From assembly GCA_016206145.1 (NCBI GenBank), contig JACQSA010000020.1, positions 1-40,301 of the forward strand: a stretch of DNA of 40,301 bases, written 5' to 3'. Both the position numbers and the translations under genes were made by a program. Each line of letters starts with the position of its first letter. The first letter of the stretch is position 1. This DNA is from Candidatus Uhrbacteria bacterium (lineage in GTDB: Bacteria; Patescibacteriota; Patescibacteriia; JACQRZ01). The notes beneath the pieces were generated by a model that searched no databases, was not told the origin of the DNA, and worked only from the letters and a program-made list of their open reading frames with translations. Of the stretch, positions 20,166 through 29,443 are shown piece by piece.

Positions 20166-21002
20166 ATGGACCGCGGACGCCTCACAATCACGCTCAAAAA
20201 AGAAATTCTCAAAAAACTCGATGACTGCATCGACGGTTCTCGCATTCGCAACCGCTCCCATGCCATTGAGTATGTGCTGGCGCGATATTTTGCTCCGAAA
20301 CTCAAAAAAGCTCTCATTCTTGCGGGCGGAAAAGGAGTGAAGATGAGGCCATTTACATACGAAATGCCGAAATGCCTCATACCAGTCAACGGCAGGCCAG
20401 TCCTTGATTATACGATAGAAAACCTTCGAAGATATGATATTCGCGATATTATCATCTCAATCGGATACCATGGAGAAAAAATACGCGAATATGTCGGCGA
20501 TGGAAGCCGCTACGGAGTAAAAATTACCTATATAGAACAAAAGGGATCAGAAGTCGGGACGGCGGCACCATTACGGCAAGTAAAAAAACTTGTCGGCGCC
20601 GAGCCGTTTGTCCTTTACTATGCTGACGTGCTTGCCAAAATCAATTACGACGATATGTTCGATTTCCATATTGCAAATGATGGAGTTGCCACTATGGCGC
20701 TGACATCGGTCGCGAAGTCATCGGATTGGGGGGTCGTACGCGTGCAAGGAAGCAGAGTATACTCATTCCTGGAAAAACCGGATCATCGCAAGGATCTTTC
20801 AAAAATCATCAATGTCGGAATCTATATTTGTGAACCGAACATCTTTGATTCCGTCACCCCGCACGCAAAAAGATTGGAAAAGGACGTATTTCCAAAACTT
20901 GTGGAACAACATAAGCTTACCGGCTATATCTTCGCGGGACAGTGGTTTGATGTCGGTAATCCCGAAAGCTATAAACAAGCAGTGGAAGAATGGAAAGTGT
21001 AA
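20166..21002 (+). CDS. fusion: N-terminal ribbon-helix-helix domain plus NDP-sugar nucleotidyltransferase
   Basis: RGRLTITLKKEILKKLDDCIDGSRIRNRSHAIEYVLARYF (RHH) then ALILAGGKGVKMRPFTYEMPKCLIPVNGRPVLDYTIENL (NTP transferase). Confidence 0.9.
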   Translation: MDRGRLTITLKKEILKKLDDCIDGSRIRNRSHAIEYVLARYFAPKLKKALILAGGKGVKMRPFTYEMPKCLIPVNGRPVLDYTIENLRRYDIRDIIISIGYHGEKIREYVGDGSRYGVKITYIEQKGSEVGTAAPLRQVKKLVGAEPFVLYYADVLAKINYDDMFDFHIANDGVATMALTSVAKSSDWGVVRVQGSRVYSFLEKPDHRKDLSKIINVGIYICEPNIFDSVTPHAKRLEKDVFPKLVEQHKLTGYIFAGQWFDVGNPESYKQAVEEWKV

Positions 21003-21039
21003 AAACCTCTATAATTCATAGTATGTAACCAATCGAGAT

Positions 21040-22278
21040 ATGCCAATGCCAAAGATACAATACGTAGATGAGAGCGAAATAAAAAACAAGAAAGTTCTTT
21101 TGCGGGTTGATTTTAATGTGTCCATGGATTCAACCTCTGAAATAGCGGATGATACGCGCATGCAGCAATCGCTCCCCACGATCCAACATCTTCTCAAAAA
21201 CAATAATCGGCTTATTATTGTGTCCCATCTTGGCCGTCCCGAAGGGCGAGATCCAAAATATTCCTTGAAGGTAGTGGCGGAAAAACTCCAGCAGTATCTT
21301 CCCTCTTATAAAATCACAGTGGTAGATGATTTCCTTACAGAGCTGGTGGTTGAAAAAACCGAAGAAGGCGAGGCGAAAAAACACATCCAGACCTATCCGA
21401 AAGATCAAGCTCAGAATCAAATTCTTTTGTTGGAAAATATCCGCTACTACGCAGAAGAAAAACAAAACGACCAAGCATTCGCCCGCAAACTTGCATCTCT
21501 TGCGCAAGTGTATGTGAATGACGCGTTTGGCGTAAGTCATCGCACCGATGCATCGGTTGTTGGCGTCCCGCTGTATCTGCCTTCCTACGGAGGGCTTCTG
21601 CTTAAAAAGGAAGTGGGGATGATCGGAAAGCTATTAGACGATCCCGAAAAACCATTTGTTGCAATCATTGGTGGCGCAAAGATCGCCACCAAAATTGCGT
21701 TGATCGGAAGGTTGCTCGAACTTGCGGATTACCTTCTCATCGGCGGAGGACTTGCAAATACATTTTTGGCGGCGCAAGGATATGAAGTCGGAAAAAGTTT
21801 CTGCGAATATGAACGCATTGAACATGCACGAAGACTGCTTTTTGTGGCAGCGCAAAAAAATACTGCCGTAATCCTGCCTTCCGATGTCGCAGTTGGAGAT
21901 CCTAAAGATACGAATAACGGAAGTAAAATCAAAAGAATCACCGACCTTACCAAAGAAGACCAGATTCTTGATATTGGCCCGGAAAGCCAAGCAAAATATG
22001 GCGCCCTGATCAGTAAAGCAAAAACAATTATATGGAATGGCCCTGTCGGATATTTTGAAAATTCTCAATATCGAAGGGGGACAGATTTCATCTATTTCTC
22101 GATCACGGAAAATAGTGATGCGACATCAGTCGTAGGAGGAGGAGATACCCTTGCCGCAATTTCAAAAAAAGAATATCTGGAAAAAATCTCGCACGTATCT
22201 ACCGGCGGTGCAGCGATGTTGGAATTTATGGAAAAGGGGAGCTTACCCGGAATCGAAGCGCTTGCACTCAAGACTTGA
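21040..22278 (+). CDS. pgk: phosphoglycerate kinase
   Basis: 412 aa; KVLLRVDFNV, SHLGRPEG, VVGGGDTLAAI. Confidence 0.96.
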   Translation: MPMPKIQYVDESEIKNKKVLLRVDFNVSMDSTSEIADDTRMQQSLPTIQHLLKNNNRLIIVSHLGRPEGRDPKYSLKVVAEKLQQYLPSYKITVVDDFLTELVVEKTEEGEAKKHIQTYPKDQAQNQILLLENIRYYAEEKQNDQAFARKLASLAQVYVNDAFGVSHRTDASVVGVPLYLPSYGGLLLKKEVGMIGKLLDDPEKPFVAIIGGAKIATKIALIGRLLELADYLLIGGGLANTFLAAQGYEVGKSFCEYERIEHARRLLFVAAQKNTAVILPSDVAVGDPKDTNNGSKIKRITDLTKEDQILDIGPESQAKYGALISKAKTIIWNGPVGYFENSQYRRGTDFIYFSITENSDATSVVGGGDTLAAISKKEYLEKISHVSTGGAAMLEFMEKGSLPGIEALALKT

Positions 22279-22317
22279 AGAAACAAACAAAGAGAACCAC
22301 ATAATAAATAACTCGCC

Positions 22318-22483
22318 GAACCGATACCCCTTTCAATACCTTTGAGTCGATACGAGAACGAAGTGGGGTTTTTGGAGTTGAGCGTGGAAGATATCTTATT
22401 GTCAGAAAGAAAAAGTAGAGATCAACGATAAAAAACTCCCTTCGTTCTTTGAGACGACTGGGTATTGAAAGGAGTATCGGTTC
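22318..22483. repeat. 166 bp long-arm inverted-repeat element (MITE-like or hairpin element)
   Basis: Left GAACCGATACCCCTTTCAATACC and reverse complement of right end GAACCGATACTCCTTTCAATACC (22/23); similarity continues inward (GAACGAAG...TTTTT) to about 60 nt per arm. Confidence 0.8.
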
Positions 22484-22485
22484 TG

Positions 22486-23478
22486 TTATCTGACACAATC
22501 AAAAATCGCTTTTGCGATTTTTTCCGAATCGTGGCGCAAAATGCTTCTTTGAAGACTGTCGCCTTTCACTTTTTTAATTGTCCCGTTCGCAATAAAATCC
22601 GAAGCGATAACTCGCGCTCCTTTCTTTCTACATTCATCAATATCTGGCTGTACAAATTCCGCTTTTCCCAATTTGTATTTTTTCAAAAGAGCAGAGGTGG
22701 GTTTTTTTGTGTTCACAATCACGACATCAATACCGTCTTTGCCATTATGAGCTCCAAGATAGCGATTTAATGTGGTAAAAAAATCTGATGCAGCAAAACC
22801 ATTTGTCTGGCCGAATTTCGTCATAATGTTGGCAACTAAAATCTTCTGAGCTTTTGAGGACCGTATCGCATCTGCCATGCCGCGCACTAAAATATTCGGC
22901 AGCGTGCTCGTATAAAGATCACCGGGGCCAAACACAATTGCATCCGCGTCATGGATCAATCGAATCGCACGATGATTCGCAGGGCCCACAGGTGAAAGTT
23001 TCATTGCAACGATTTTTAAATTGCCATTATACCGTGGTTCGTCAATATGATGCTCACCCATGATGCGTATTCCGTTTTCCAATGTGGCGGAAAGTTTTGT
23101 CGAGGCGAGCATCACCGGTACGACCTGCCCTCGTACATTGAGTAATTTTGCACACAATTTCAACGCCTCTTCGATATTGCCGGTAATTTTTTCCAATGCG
23201 GCAATCAAAATATTCCCAACAGTGTGGCCAAGCAGTGACCCCCGATCAAAACGATAAGAGAACAGTTTCTGTAAAATTGGATCGGTAAACGAGAGCCCAA
23301 GCAGACACTGCCGCAAATCGCCAGGCGGCATGACATTCAATTCTTTGCGAAGTCGCCCCGTTGACCCTCCATCATCTGCAGTAGAAACAATTACGCTATT
23401 ATTCGTCGGAAACGATCGCAACCCTTTCAAAAGAGTAAGAGTCCCTGTTCCGCCTCCGATGATTACGATATTTTTCAT
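22486..23478 (-). CDS. yvcK: YvcK/CofD-like gluconeogenesis factor
   Basis: [67 protein letters not shown]. Confidence 0.93.
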   Translation of the reverse strand: MKNIVIIGGGTGTLTLLKGLRSFPTNNSVIVSTADDGGSTGRLRKELNVMPPGDLRQCLLGLSFTDPILQKLFSYRFDRGSLLGHTVGNILIAALEKITGNIEEALKLCAKLLNVRGQVVPVMLASTKLSATLENGIRIMGEHHIDEPRYNGNLKIVAMKLSPVGPANHRAIRLIHDADAIVFGPGDLYTSTLPNILVRGMADAIRSSKAQKILVANIMTKFGQTNGFAASDFFTTLNRYLGAHNGKDGIDVVIVNTKKPTSALLKKYKLGKAEFVQPDIDECRKKGARVIASDFIANGTIKKVKGDSLQRSILRHDSEKIAKAIFDCVR

Positions 23479-24653
23479 GAATTTTCTTTTATCTCTTTAA
23501 ATGCGTGCAAGGCCGTATCGAGATGTTCCTTTGTGTGTGCCGCAGAAATCTGCACGCGAATGCGGGCTTTTCCTTTCGGAACCACCGGGTAGGTGAAACC
23601 GCGCACATAAATGCCTTTTTCAAATAAGGCAGATGCCATCTCTGTGGCTAGTTTTTCTTCAAACAGCATAACCGGCGTGATAGGATGCGTGCCATCGCCT
23701 CCTAATGTAAACCCCAATTTTTCCATTCCCGATCTAAAATAATAAGTATTTTCAATCAACTGCCCACGCAGATGAGAAAACGTGCCGTCAAAATTCTGTA
23801 GCACATACAAAGCCGCGGCAGTAATGGCGGGAGATACACTGTTAGAAAATAATGTCGTACGGCTTCTTTGCCGTAAAACATTAATTATTTCTTTACGACC
23901 CGCGGTAAATCCGCCTCCTGCTCCACCCAAAGCCTTACCAAATGTCGAGGTTACAATGTCCACTCTGTCCATAACTCCAGCCTGCTCTATGCTTCCCCTA
24001 CCGGTTTTACCCAGCACTCCGCTGGCATGAGAATCATCTACCATAACCGATGCCCCGTATGTATCAGCTAAATCGCAAATTTCTTTAAGCGTTGCCGTGA
24101 TGCCATCCATACTGAATACGCCATCAGTCGCGATTAATTTTCTCCGTCTGTTTCCGGAAGTTTTCAATTGATTCTCTAAATCGTCCATATCACAGTTTTT
24201 ATAACGAAATCTTTCGGCTTTACACAAGCGAACGCCGTCAATAATAGAAGCATGGTTTAATTCGTCGCTGAATATAGCGTCGCCTTCTTTCAAAATAGTT
24301 TCAAACAATCCAGTATTCGCGTCAAAACAAGAAGTATACAAAATAGCATCTTCCTGACGAAAAAACCTTGCAACCTCTGCCTCCAAATCTTTATGTAACG
24401 TATTGGTGCCACAAATAAAAGGAACGCTCGCCATGCCAAAACCGTACCGTTCCATTCCTTCCTGCGCGGCTTTCACTAACTCCGATGAAGACGCAAGTCC
24501 AAGATAATTATTGCCGCAAAAATTAAGTAATTTTTTCCCGTCAATCATAATCTGAGCGCCTTGCCGGCCTTCGATTACCTTTTCTTCCTTATACATTCCT
24601 GCCGATTTTATTTCCTCGAGTTCTTGTTGTAATTGATCTTGAAAGGAATACAT
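23475..24653 (-). CDS. kbl: glycine C-acetyltransferase (2-amino-3-ketobutyrate CoA ligase)
   Basis: 392 aa; [45 protein letters not shown]. Confidence 0.9.
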   Translation of the reverse strand: MYSFQDQLQQELEEIKSAGMYKEEKVIEGRQGAQIMIDGKKLLNFCGNNYLGLASSSELVKAAQEGMERYGFGMASVPFICGTNTLHKDLEAEVARFFRQEDAILYTSCFDANTGLFETILKEGDAIFSDELNHASIIDGVRLCKAERFRYKNCDMDDLENQLKTSGNRRRKLIATDGVFSMDGITATLKEICDLADTYGASVMVDDSHASGVLGKTGRGSIEQAGVMDRVDIVTSTFGKALGGAGGGFTAGRKEIINVLRQRSRTTLFSNSVSPAITAAALYVLQNFDGTFSHLRGQLIENTYYFRSGMEKLGFTLGGDGTHPITPVMLFEEKLATEMASALFEKGIYVRGFTYPVVPKGKARIRVQISAAHTKEHLDTALHAFKEIKENS

Positions 24654-24670
24654 ATGATAGGGTGCAGATA

Positions 24671-25825
24671 CTAAAACTGGATTAAAATCTTTGGATGGTG
24701 GAGCATCATCTGCTCAAAGCGCTCTACTGTATAGTCTTTGATGGGCAAGATTGTCCCTTCACCACGCTGCAAAATCACATTAAACATTTTCTCTTGAATT
24801 CCATTGCGTGTATCCTCAAGAAGAGAACGTGTTGTTTCCCACGTTTCAAATACACGACGACCGATGACTGCATGCAGAGTAAGTCCTCGCACAATAAGAC
24901 GATCGTAGTGTTCGATCGTAAAGTTTCCCGATTTGATACCAAACAGAATAACATCGCCGCCTCTTCGTGTCGAGAGGATTGCATTGTTTACGGAAGAATT
25001 AAACCCCGCCATCTCGAATGAAACATCAACACCAATGCCACCTGTTATTTCAAAAATCTCTTTTACGATATTCTGGTCATGCTCAAATGGGTGTGTTTTT
25101 TCTTGCGGCTTCAAAGGAATCACATAATCAACACCGAGCTCGCGCGCCATGGATGCAGCTTTCTCATTCGGTTCGATACCGATAATTGTAGACGCGCCAA
25201 GTCCTTTTGCTACAAGCGCCGCAAAAAGCCCGATAGGGCCCAAGCCGCACAAGGCAACTGTTTTACCTCGAAGATCCACCTTGCGCGCGGCGTGGACAGC
25301 ATTGCCAAACGGCTCCTGCATAGCGGCAACTTCCGGACGAATCTTTGATGTGTTAGTCTTCCACACAATATGGGCAGGCACTTTTACCAATTCCGCAAAT
25401 GCTCCGTCGTGGGAAATACCTAAAATCTTCTCGTTCGTACATACGTGCTTCTCACCCCGCACGCATTGAAAACATTGGTTGCAGATAACATGGGACTCAC
25501 AGGACACAAAATCGCCTTTGCGTATATGGTACTCTGCTTCGACCCGAGATCCGACTTGGACAACTTCACCAAAGAACTCGTGCCCGACAATGCGATGCTC
25601 CTTTTGCTCCATTTCAAGACTCCCGAGAATTTGATCGCGGAATGCGTGACGCAACCATATTCCCCGATCAGAACCACATACGCCTGCATAGTGCACCTTA
25701 ATGATGACGGCGTGCGCGTCAGTTTTGTTTTCTTTTTCATTCAGTGCAGGAGCGGATACTTCTTTCATTTCAAACCCCTTTGAAGTCTCCCATCCATTTT
25801 TTTTGTTGAAAATAAGTGCTATCAT
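24671..25825 (-). CDS. tdh: zinc-dependent L-threonine 3-dehydrogenase-like medium-chain dehydrogenase
   Basis: [68 protein letters not shown]; adjacent to kbl. Confidence 0.85.
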   Translation of the reverse strand: MIALIFNKKNGWETSKGFEMKEVSAPALNEKENKTDAHAVIIKVHYAGVCGSDRGIWLRHAFRDQILGSLEMEQKEHRIVGHEFFGEVVQVGSRVEAEYHIRKGDFVSCESHVICNQCFQCVRGEKHVCTNEKILGISHDGAFAELVKVPAHIVWKTNTSKIRPEVAAMQEPFGNAVHAARKVDLRGKTVALCGLGPIGLFAALVAKGLGASTIIGIEPNEKAASMARELGVDYVIPLKPQEKTHPFEHDQNIVKEIFEITGGIGVDVSFEMAGFNSSVNNAILSTRRGGDVILFGIKSGNFTIEHYDRLIVRGLTLHAVIGRRVFETWETTRSLLEDTRNGIQEKMFNVILQRGEGTILPIKDYTVERFEQMMLHHPKILIQF

Positions 25826-26562
25826 ATTTTTTTATTTTTTCCTCCCGTATACTCATACTCATCTTCGCGTAAGCGTCGCAGTCCAGGGCCTTGAGTCATT
25901 TCCTCATGAATGTGCGCAATAAGACCCGGTACTCGTCCGATAAGAAACACCCCTCTTGCCTGAATGGGGTCAAATCCCATATCAAGAAGGACTGCCGCCA
26001 GTGCTCCGTCTATATTCAGTGGCAATTTCTTTGACGAAACTGCATTGAGCGATTTTTCTACCATCAACGCAAATTCGCAATATGTTCCAAAAAAACCCAG
26101 TTCACGCGCCTTGGCACACAAGGCAGTCACGCGAGAATCTTCCAAAAGAACTTTATGGCCGTACCCCGGAACACGAATCTTTTTTTCTTTCAAGGATCCA
26201 ATCAATACATCAATGTCTGCTGTGTCTTTCTGCGACGAAAAAAATTCTGCCGCATCCTGTGCTGCTCCGCCATGGAGTTTCCCAAACGCAAGGATCCCGC
26301 TTGCAAGCGCAGTGTGCAGACTATTGCCTGTCGATGCCGTAAGCCGAGACACAACCGCTGACGCAACTCCAATACCATGATCAATACACGCAACGAGCAA
26401 CGCATCCATCATTCTCGCTTCAGCTGCAGATGGCAATGTGCCGCGCAATACTAAAAATACCACATCGCTAAAACTTTTTTTTGCCATCAATGAGGTCAAC
26501 TCATAGCCACGGATAGATTCTTTGCCGTGTTCCACTTCGCTAATTGCTGTGCGCCATTTCAT
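25822..26562 (-). CDS. citryl-CoA lyase-like protein (citrate-synthase-fold, ACL C-terminal domain-like)
   Basis: 246 aa; LHGGAAQDA, VPGYGHKVL, NIDGALAAVLLDMGF, VPGLIAHIHEE; candidate catalytic His/His/Asp retained. Confidence 0.88.
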   Translation of the reverse strand: MKWRTAISEVEHGKESIRGYELTSLMAKKSFSDVVFLVLRGTLPSAAEARMMDALLVACIDHGIGVASAVVSRLTASTGNSLHTALASGILAFGKLHGGAAQDAAEFFSSQKDTADIDVLIGSLKEKKIRVPGYGHKVLLEDSRVTALCAKARELGFFGTYCEFALMVEKSLNAVSSKKLPLNIDGALAAVLLDMGFDPIQARGVFLIGRVPGLIAHIHEEMTQGPGLRRLREDEYEYTGGKNKKI

Positions 26563-26688
26563 CCCGTTAGAGGGCTGTCGCCTTATGATTTATGATAATT
26601 GCTATAGTCATAGAGTATTATGTTACAATGTCGTTGTTGCCGTAAGGAAAAATTTAAGATTTTTCCTGTCGAGACCCTCTAACGGGAT
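26561..26688. repeat. 128 bp inverted-repeat element between SucD-like and lyase-like genes
   Basis: Perfect 14-bp arms ATCCCGTTAGAGGG (26561-26574) and CCCTCTAACGGGAT (26675-26688); 5-bp TTCAT at both edges (26558-26562, 26688-26692). Confidence 0.85.
26617..26645 (-). promoter_or_regulatory. possible internal promoter TTACGG-N17-CATAAT inside the IR element
   Basis: Minus-strand -35-like 26645-26640, 17 nt spacer, -10-like 26622-26617; directed at the lyase-like gene. Confidence 0.35.
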
Positions 26689-27582
26689 TCATACCACATC
26701 CTTAATTACGATGGCCATATCTTCGTAACGATCAACGACTGTTGCCCCACTCGCGCGAAGAGCTGTTTCTTTCTCTTGCACAGAGCCCTTCCCTTTTTCT
26801 ATCAATGCGCCTGCATGGCCGATCGTCATACCCTCAGGAAGTTGTTGCGCGAATTTTCCACCGATAAAAACAACCAAGGGTTTTGTAAACTGTTTCTTTA
26901 AAAGCATTTCGGCGACAACACATTCATATTCTCCGCCTACTTCTCCAAACAATACAACGCCTTTGGTATCCGGATCCGCTTCAAAAAGTTTCAATGCGTC
27001 TGCATAGGGCGTACCGATCAAGAGATCACCGCCAACGTGAATTGCAGTAGAGATGCCAATCCCTTTGCGTCGAAGCTGCCAAGAAACTTCGTTCATCATG
27101 CCGCCGGATCGTGAGATGACTCCGACAGTGCCGAGAGCATAGATCGCATCAGGATCATCTCCTCCCGCGACTCCGATACGCCCCTTTCCAGAACTGATAA
27201 TACCCAAAGATGCCGGCCCCACGATCCTCACTTTATGCCGATGAGCCAATGCAAGGCACTCCGCAGTGTCCCGAATCGGAATGCGCTCAGTCATCACGTT
27301 GATAAGAGGAATCCCGGCTGCGATTGCTTCTCTGATGGCATCTGCGGCAGCAAAAGGAGGTACATAAATCGCTGTGGCATTGATATCGGGATGATATTTG
27401 AACGCGTGTTCAATGCTGTCATATACAGGGATACCGTCAATGTTCTGGCTGCCTTTGCCGGGAGTGACACCTGCAACTACGATCGTATGATACGCGCGTG
27501 CGGCAATGCTTGCTCGCCGCCCCTCCTTGCCCGTAATGCCTTGAATAAGAAGGCGGGTAGATTCATCTATCAAAATGCTCAT
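26689..27582 (-). CDS. SucD-like/ATP-citrate-lyase-type CoA-ligase alpha subunit
   Basis: 297 aa; GITGKEG, SRSGGMMNE (ACL-like GGMxNE), IGHAGALIE phospho-His site. Confidence 0.9.
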   Translation of the reverse strand: MSILIDESTRLLIQGITGKEGRRASIAARAYHTIVVAGVTPGKGSQNIDGIPVYDSIEHAFKYHPDINATAIYVPPFAAADAIREAIAAGIPLINVMTERIPIRDTAECLALAHRHKVRIVGPASLGIISSGKGRIGVAGGDDPDAIYALGTVGVISRSGGMMNEVSWQLRRKGIGISTAIHVGGDLLIGTPYADALKLFEADPDTKGVVLFGEVGGEYECVVAEMLLKKQFTKPLVVFIGGKFAQQLPEGMTIGHAGALIEKGKGSVQEKETALRASGATVVDRYEDMAIVIKDVV

Positions 27583-28760
27583 ATAGAAATTTTATCCATA
27601 AGTATTTTTGCCGTATCCGTCATGGAAACTTCTCTTCCGTACCACGAAAGGTTCAAATTTTTTTCTCGAGCGGTTTGCTCCATACGCGATCGACCTTCTT
27701 CTTCAAAAGGGCCTGCGCGGCGCACAACGATTGGCACTGAGGGAGCGACATCGCGCAGAGCATCTGCGATTCCTGCCATTGTTTCTCCGATGTGCGTAAA
27801 ATTTGCAACACCCCCGACGATCCATATTCCTTTTACATTGGGTTTTGAAAACACAATCTTTGCAAGCTCATAGACTTTTTCACGTGGAGGATTGCCGGAA
27901 TACTCTGTATAATTTGCGGCCCGACCGCCAACTGCCTCAAGCGCGTCCATCATGCTGATACTTGCTCCTCCTCCGGAAAAAAGGCATGCGATGTTTCCAT
28001 CGAATTCGATATATTTTCCTGCGGTACCGCGATAATAAAATTCACCCGTATCAATAACTCGTACGGCTTGCTCCCGAGGAGTCGGCGCGCGCCCCATGAC
28101 AGTACGCGAAGGGTAGTGCCATGTATGCCGATATTCGCTGTCGTCATCAAGTATTACCTTGGCATCAAGCGCTCGAAACTCTCCTTCACTGAGCCGCACC
28201 AACGGATTTATTTCTGCCAATCGCGCGTCTTCTTCCGAAAAAAGCGTATACAGCGAACGCGAAAGAGAAACAAGCGCAAGAAGATCTTTTCCACGCACTC
28301 CGCACTTAAGAAAAAAATTGCGAATCCGAAATTCTTCAAATCCTCGCACCGGGTGGATCACTGTTTCAAATATGTCTCTTTGCTCCTCAACATGATTTCC
28401 GCCAGAAAAAGAAAAAAGTAACACGGGAGAAAAATATCTTGTCGAATAGGTCATGGAAAGATACCATTCCGCAAGTATGGAAATTTTTTCTTCGACCAAA
28501 ATTGCACACACCTGCTCTCCTTGAAACGGCTGAGCAAAAAGCATTTCACCCTTTTGTGACAAGTCTTCCGTATTCTCAGCAAAAAAAATACCGCTATGCA
28601 ATCCTCGTTTCCCTTTGAGCACCTGAACTTTGAGAACGCACGGAAATATGTCCCACACGATATGTGCAAGCTCTTCTCGCGCAGAAACGAGCACACTCTG
28701 CGGAGTCTTTATGCCATAGGAACGAAACAAATTTTTCCCTTCATGCTCGTAGAGAATCAT
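27579..28760 (-). CDS. SucC-like/ATP-citrate-lyase-type ATP-grasp beta subunit
   Basis: 393 aa; EHEGKNLFRSYGI, AEINPLV, C-terminal GGVANFTHIGETMAGI...VVRRAGP resembling the ACL citrate-binding region. Confidence 0.9.
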   Translation of the reverse strand: MILYEHEGKNLFRSYGIKTPQSVLVSAREELAHIVWDIFPCVLKVQVLKGKRGLHSGIFFAENTEDLSQKGEMLFAQPFQGEQVCAILVEEKISILAEWYLSMTYSTRYFSPVLLFSFSGGNHVEEQRDIFETVIHPVRGFEEFRIRNFFLKCGVRGKDLLALVSLSRSLYTLFSEEDARLAEINPLVRLSEGEFRALDAKVILDDDSEYRHTWHYPSRTVMGRAPTPREQAVRVIDTGEFYYRGTAGKYIEFDGNIACLFSGGGASISMMDALEAVGGRAANYTEYSGNPPREKVYELAKIVFSKPNVKGIWIVGGVANFTHIGETMAGIADALRDVAPSVPIVVRRAGPFEEEGRSRMEQTAREKNLNLSWYGREVSMTDTAKILMDKISI

Positions 28761-28771
28761 TCACGCAAGGG

Positions 28772-29440
28772 TTAAAGGTTAGTGTAGGGTTGGACCAGAT
28801 TCTTAATTTCTTCACGTCCATACACTCCCGATGTTACTCGATATGATGAAAGAAACCATACATCCTTTTCAAAAATAATTCCCGGACCTACTGCAGTATT
28901 CACACCAAGTTGGCACCGATCACCCAGGATCACTCCAAATTTTTTCAGTTCTGTGTCTTTGCCATCAATCACGATCTTAGCCTCGTCGAATCGCAGATTC
29001 GCCACCTTGGCGCCGGCACCAAAATGAACGTTATTGCCAAGCACTGAATCACCCACATAATTAAAGTGATCAAGCCTTACTCCGTCAAATAGGATCGATC
29101 GAATCAACTCTGTGGTATGGCCGATAACACAATTATCTCCTGTAATCACGCTGCCGCGAATATATGCGCCAGAACGGATTTCACAATTCTTTCCAATAAT
29201 AGTCGGCCCTTTGATCACTGCGCCATGTTCAATGGTGGTACCCTCACCGATCTCTACAATGTCTTCGATATGCACATCACCATGAATGACGCCACGATTC
29301 CCGGGCTTGATGATGAAACGAAGGTATTCTTCAATTCGTGGAAAAAGAATCCACATCTGACCTTCTGGCAATCCTTCAAAAAGAGACTGTACTCTCTCTG
29401 GTATGTATGTAAAAAACTGTTTCATGTGTTTCGTTGCCAT
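28772..29440 (-). CDS. left-handed beta-helix (hexapeptide) protein, GlmU C-terminal-like
   Basis: 222 aa; hexapeptide-like repeats (VIGEGTTIEHGAVIKGPTIIGKNCEIRSGAYIRG); no full uridyltransferase domain. Confidence 0.8.
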   Translation of the reverse strand: MATKHMKQFFTYIPERVQSLFEGLPEGQMWILFPRIEEYLRFIIKPGNRGVIHGDVHIEDIVEIGEGTTIEHGAVIKGPTIIGKNCEIRSGAYIRGSVITGDNCVIGHTTELIRSILFDGVRLDHFNYVGDSVLGNNVHFGAGAKVANLRFDEAKIVIDGKDTELKKFGVILGDRCQLGVNTAVGPGIIFEKDVWFLSSYRVTSGVYGREEIKNLVQPYTNL

Positions 29441-29443
29441 GCA

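Noticed and set aside
22268-22498. 76 aa minus-strand ORF spanning the 166 bp inverted repeat
   Set aside because: Sequence is explained by the inverted-repeat element; hydrophobic low-information translation with no support.
26645-26667. Rho-independent terminator from AGGAAAAAT-TTAAG-ATTTTTCCT
   Set aside because: On the transcribed (minus) strand it is not followed by a U tract and the stem is A/U-rich; more likely part of the element structure.
26522-26728. 68 aa plus-strand ORF across the IR element at 26.56-26.69 kb
   Set aside because: Overlaps ends of two minus-strand genes and the repeat; no evidence of a protein such as a transposase.
27235-27873. 212 aa plus-strand ORF antisense to the SucD/SucC-like genes
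   Set aside because: Lies entirely opposite confident coding sequence; no motif.
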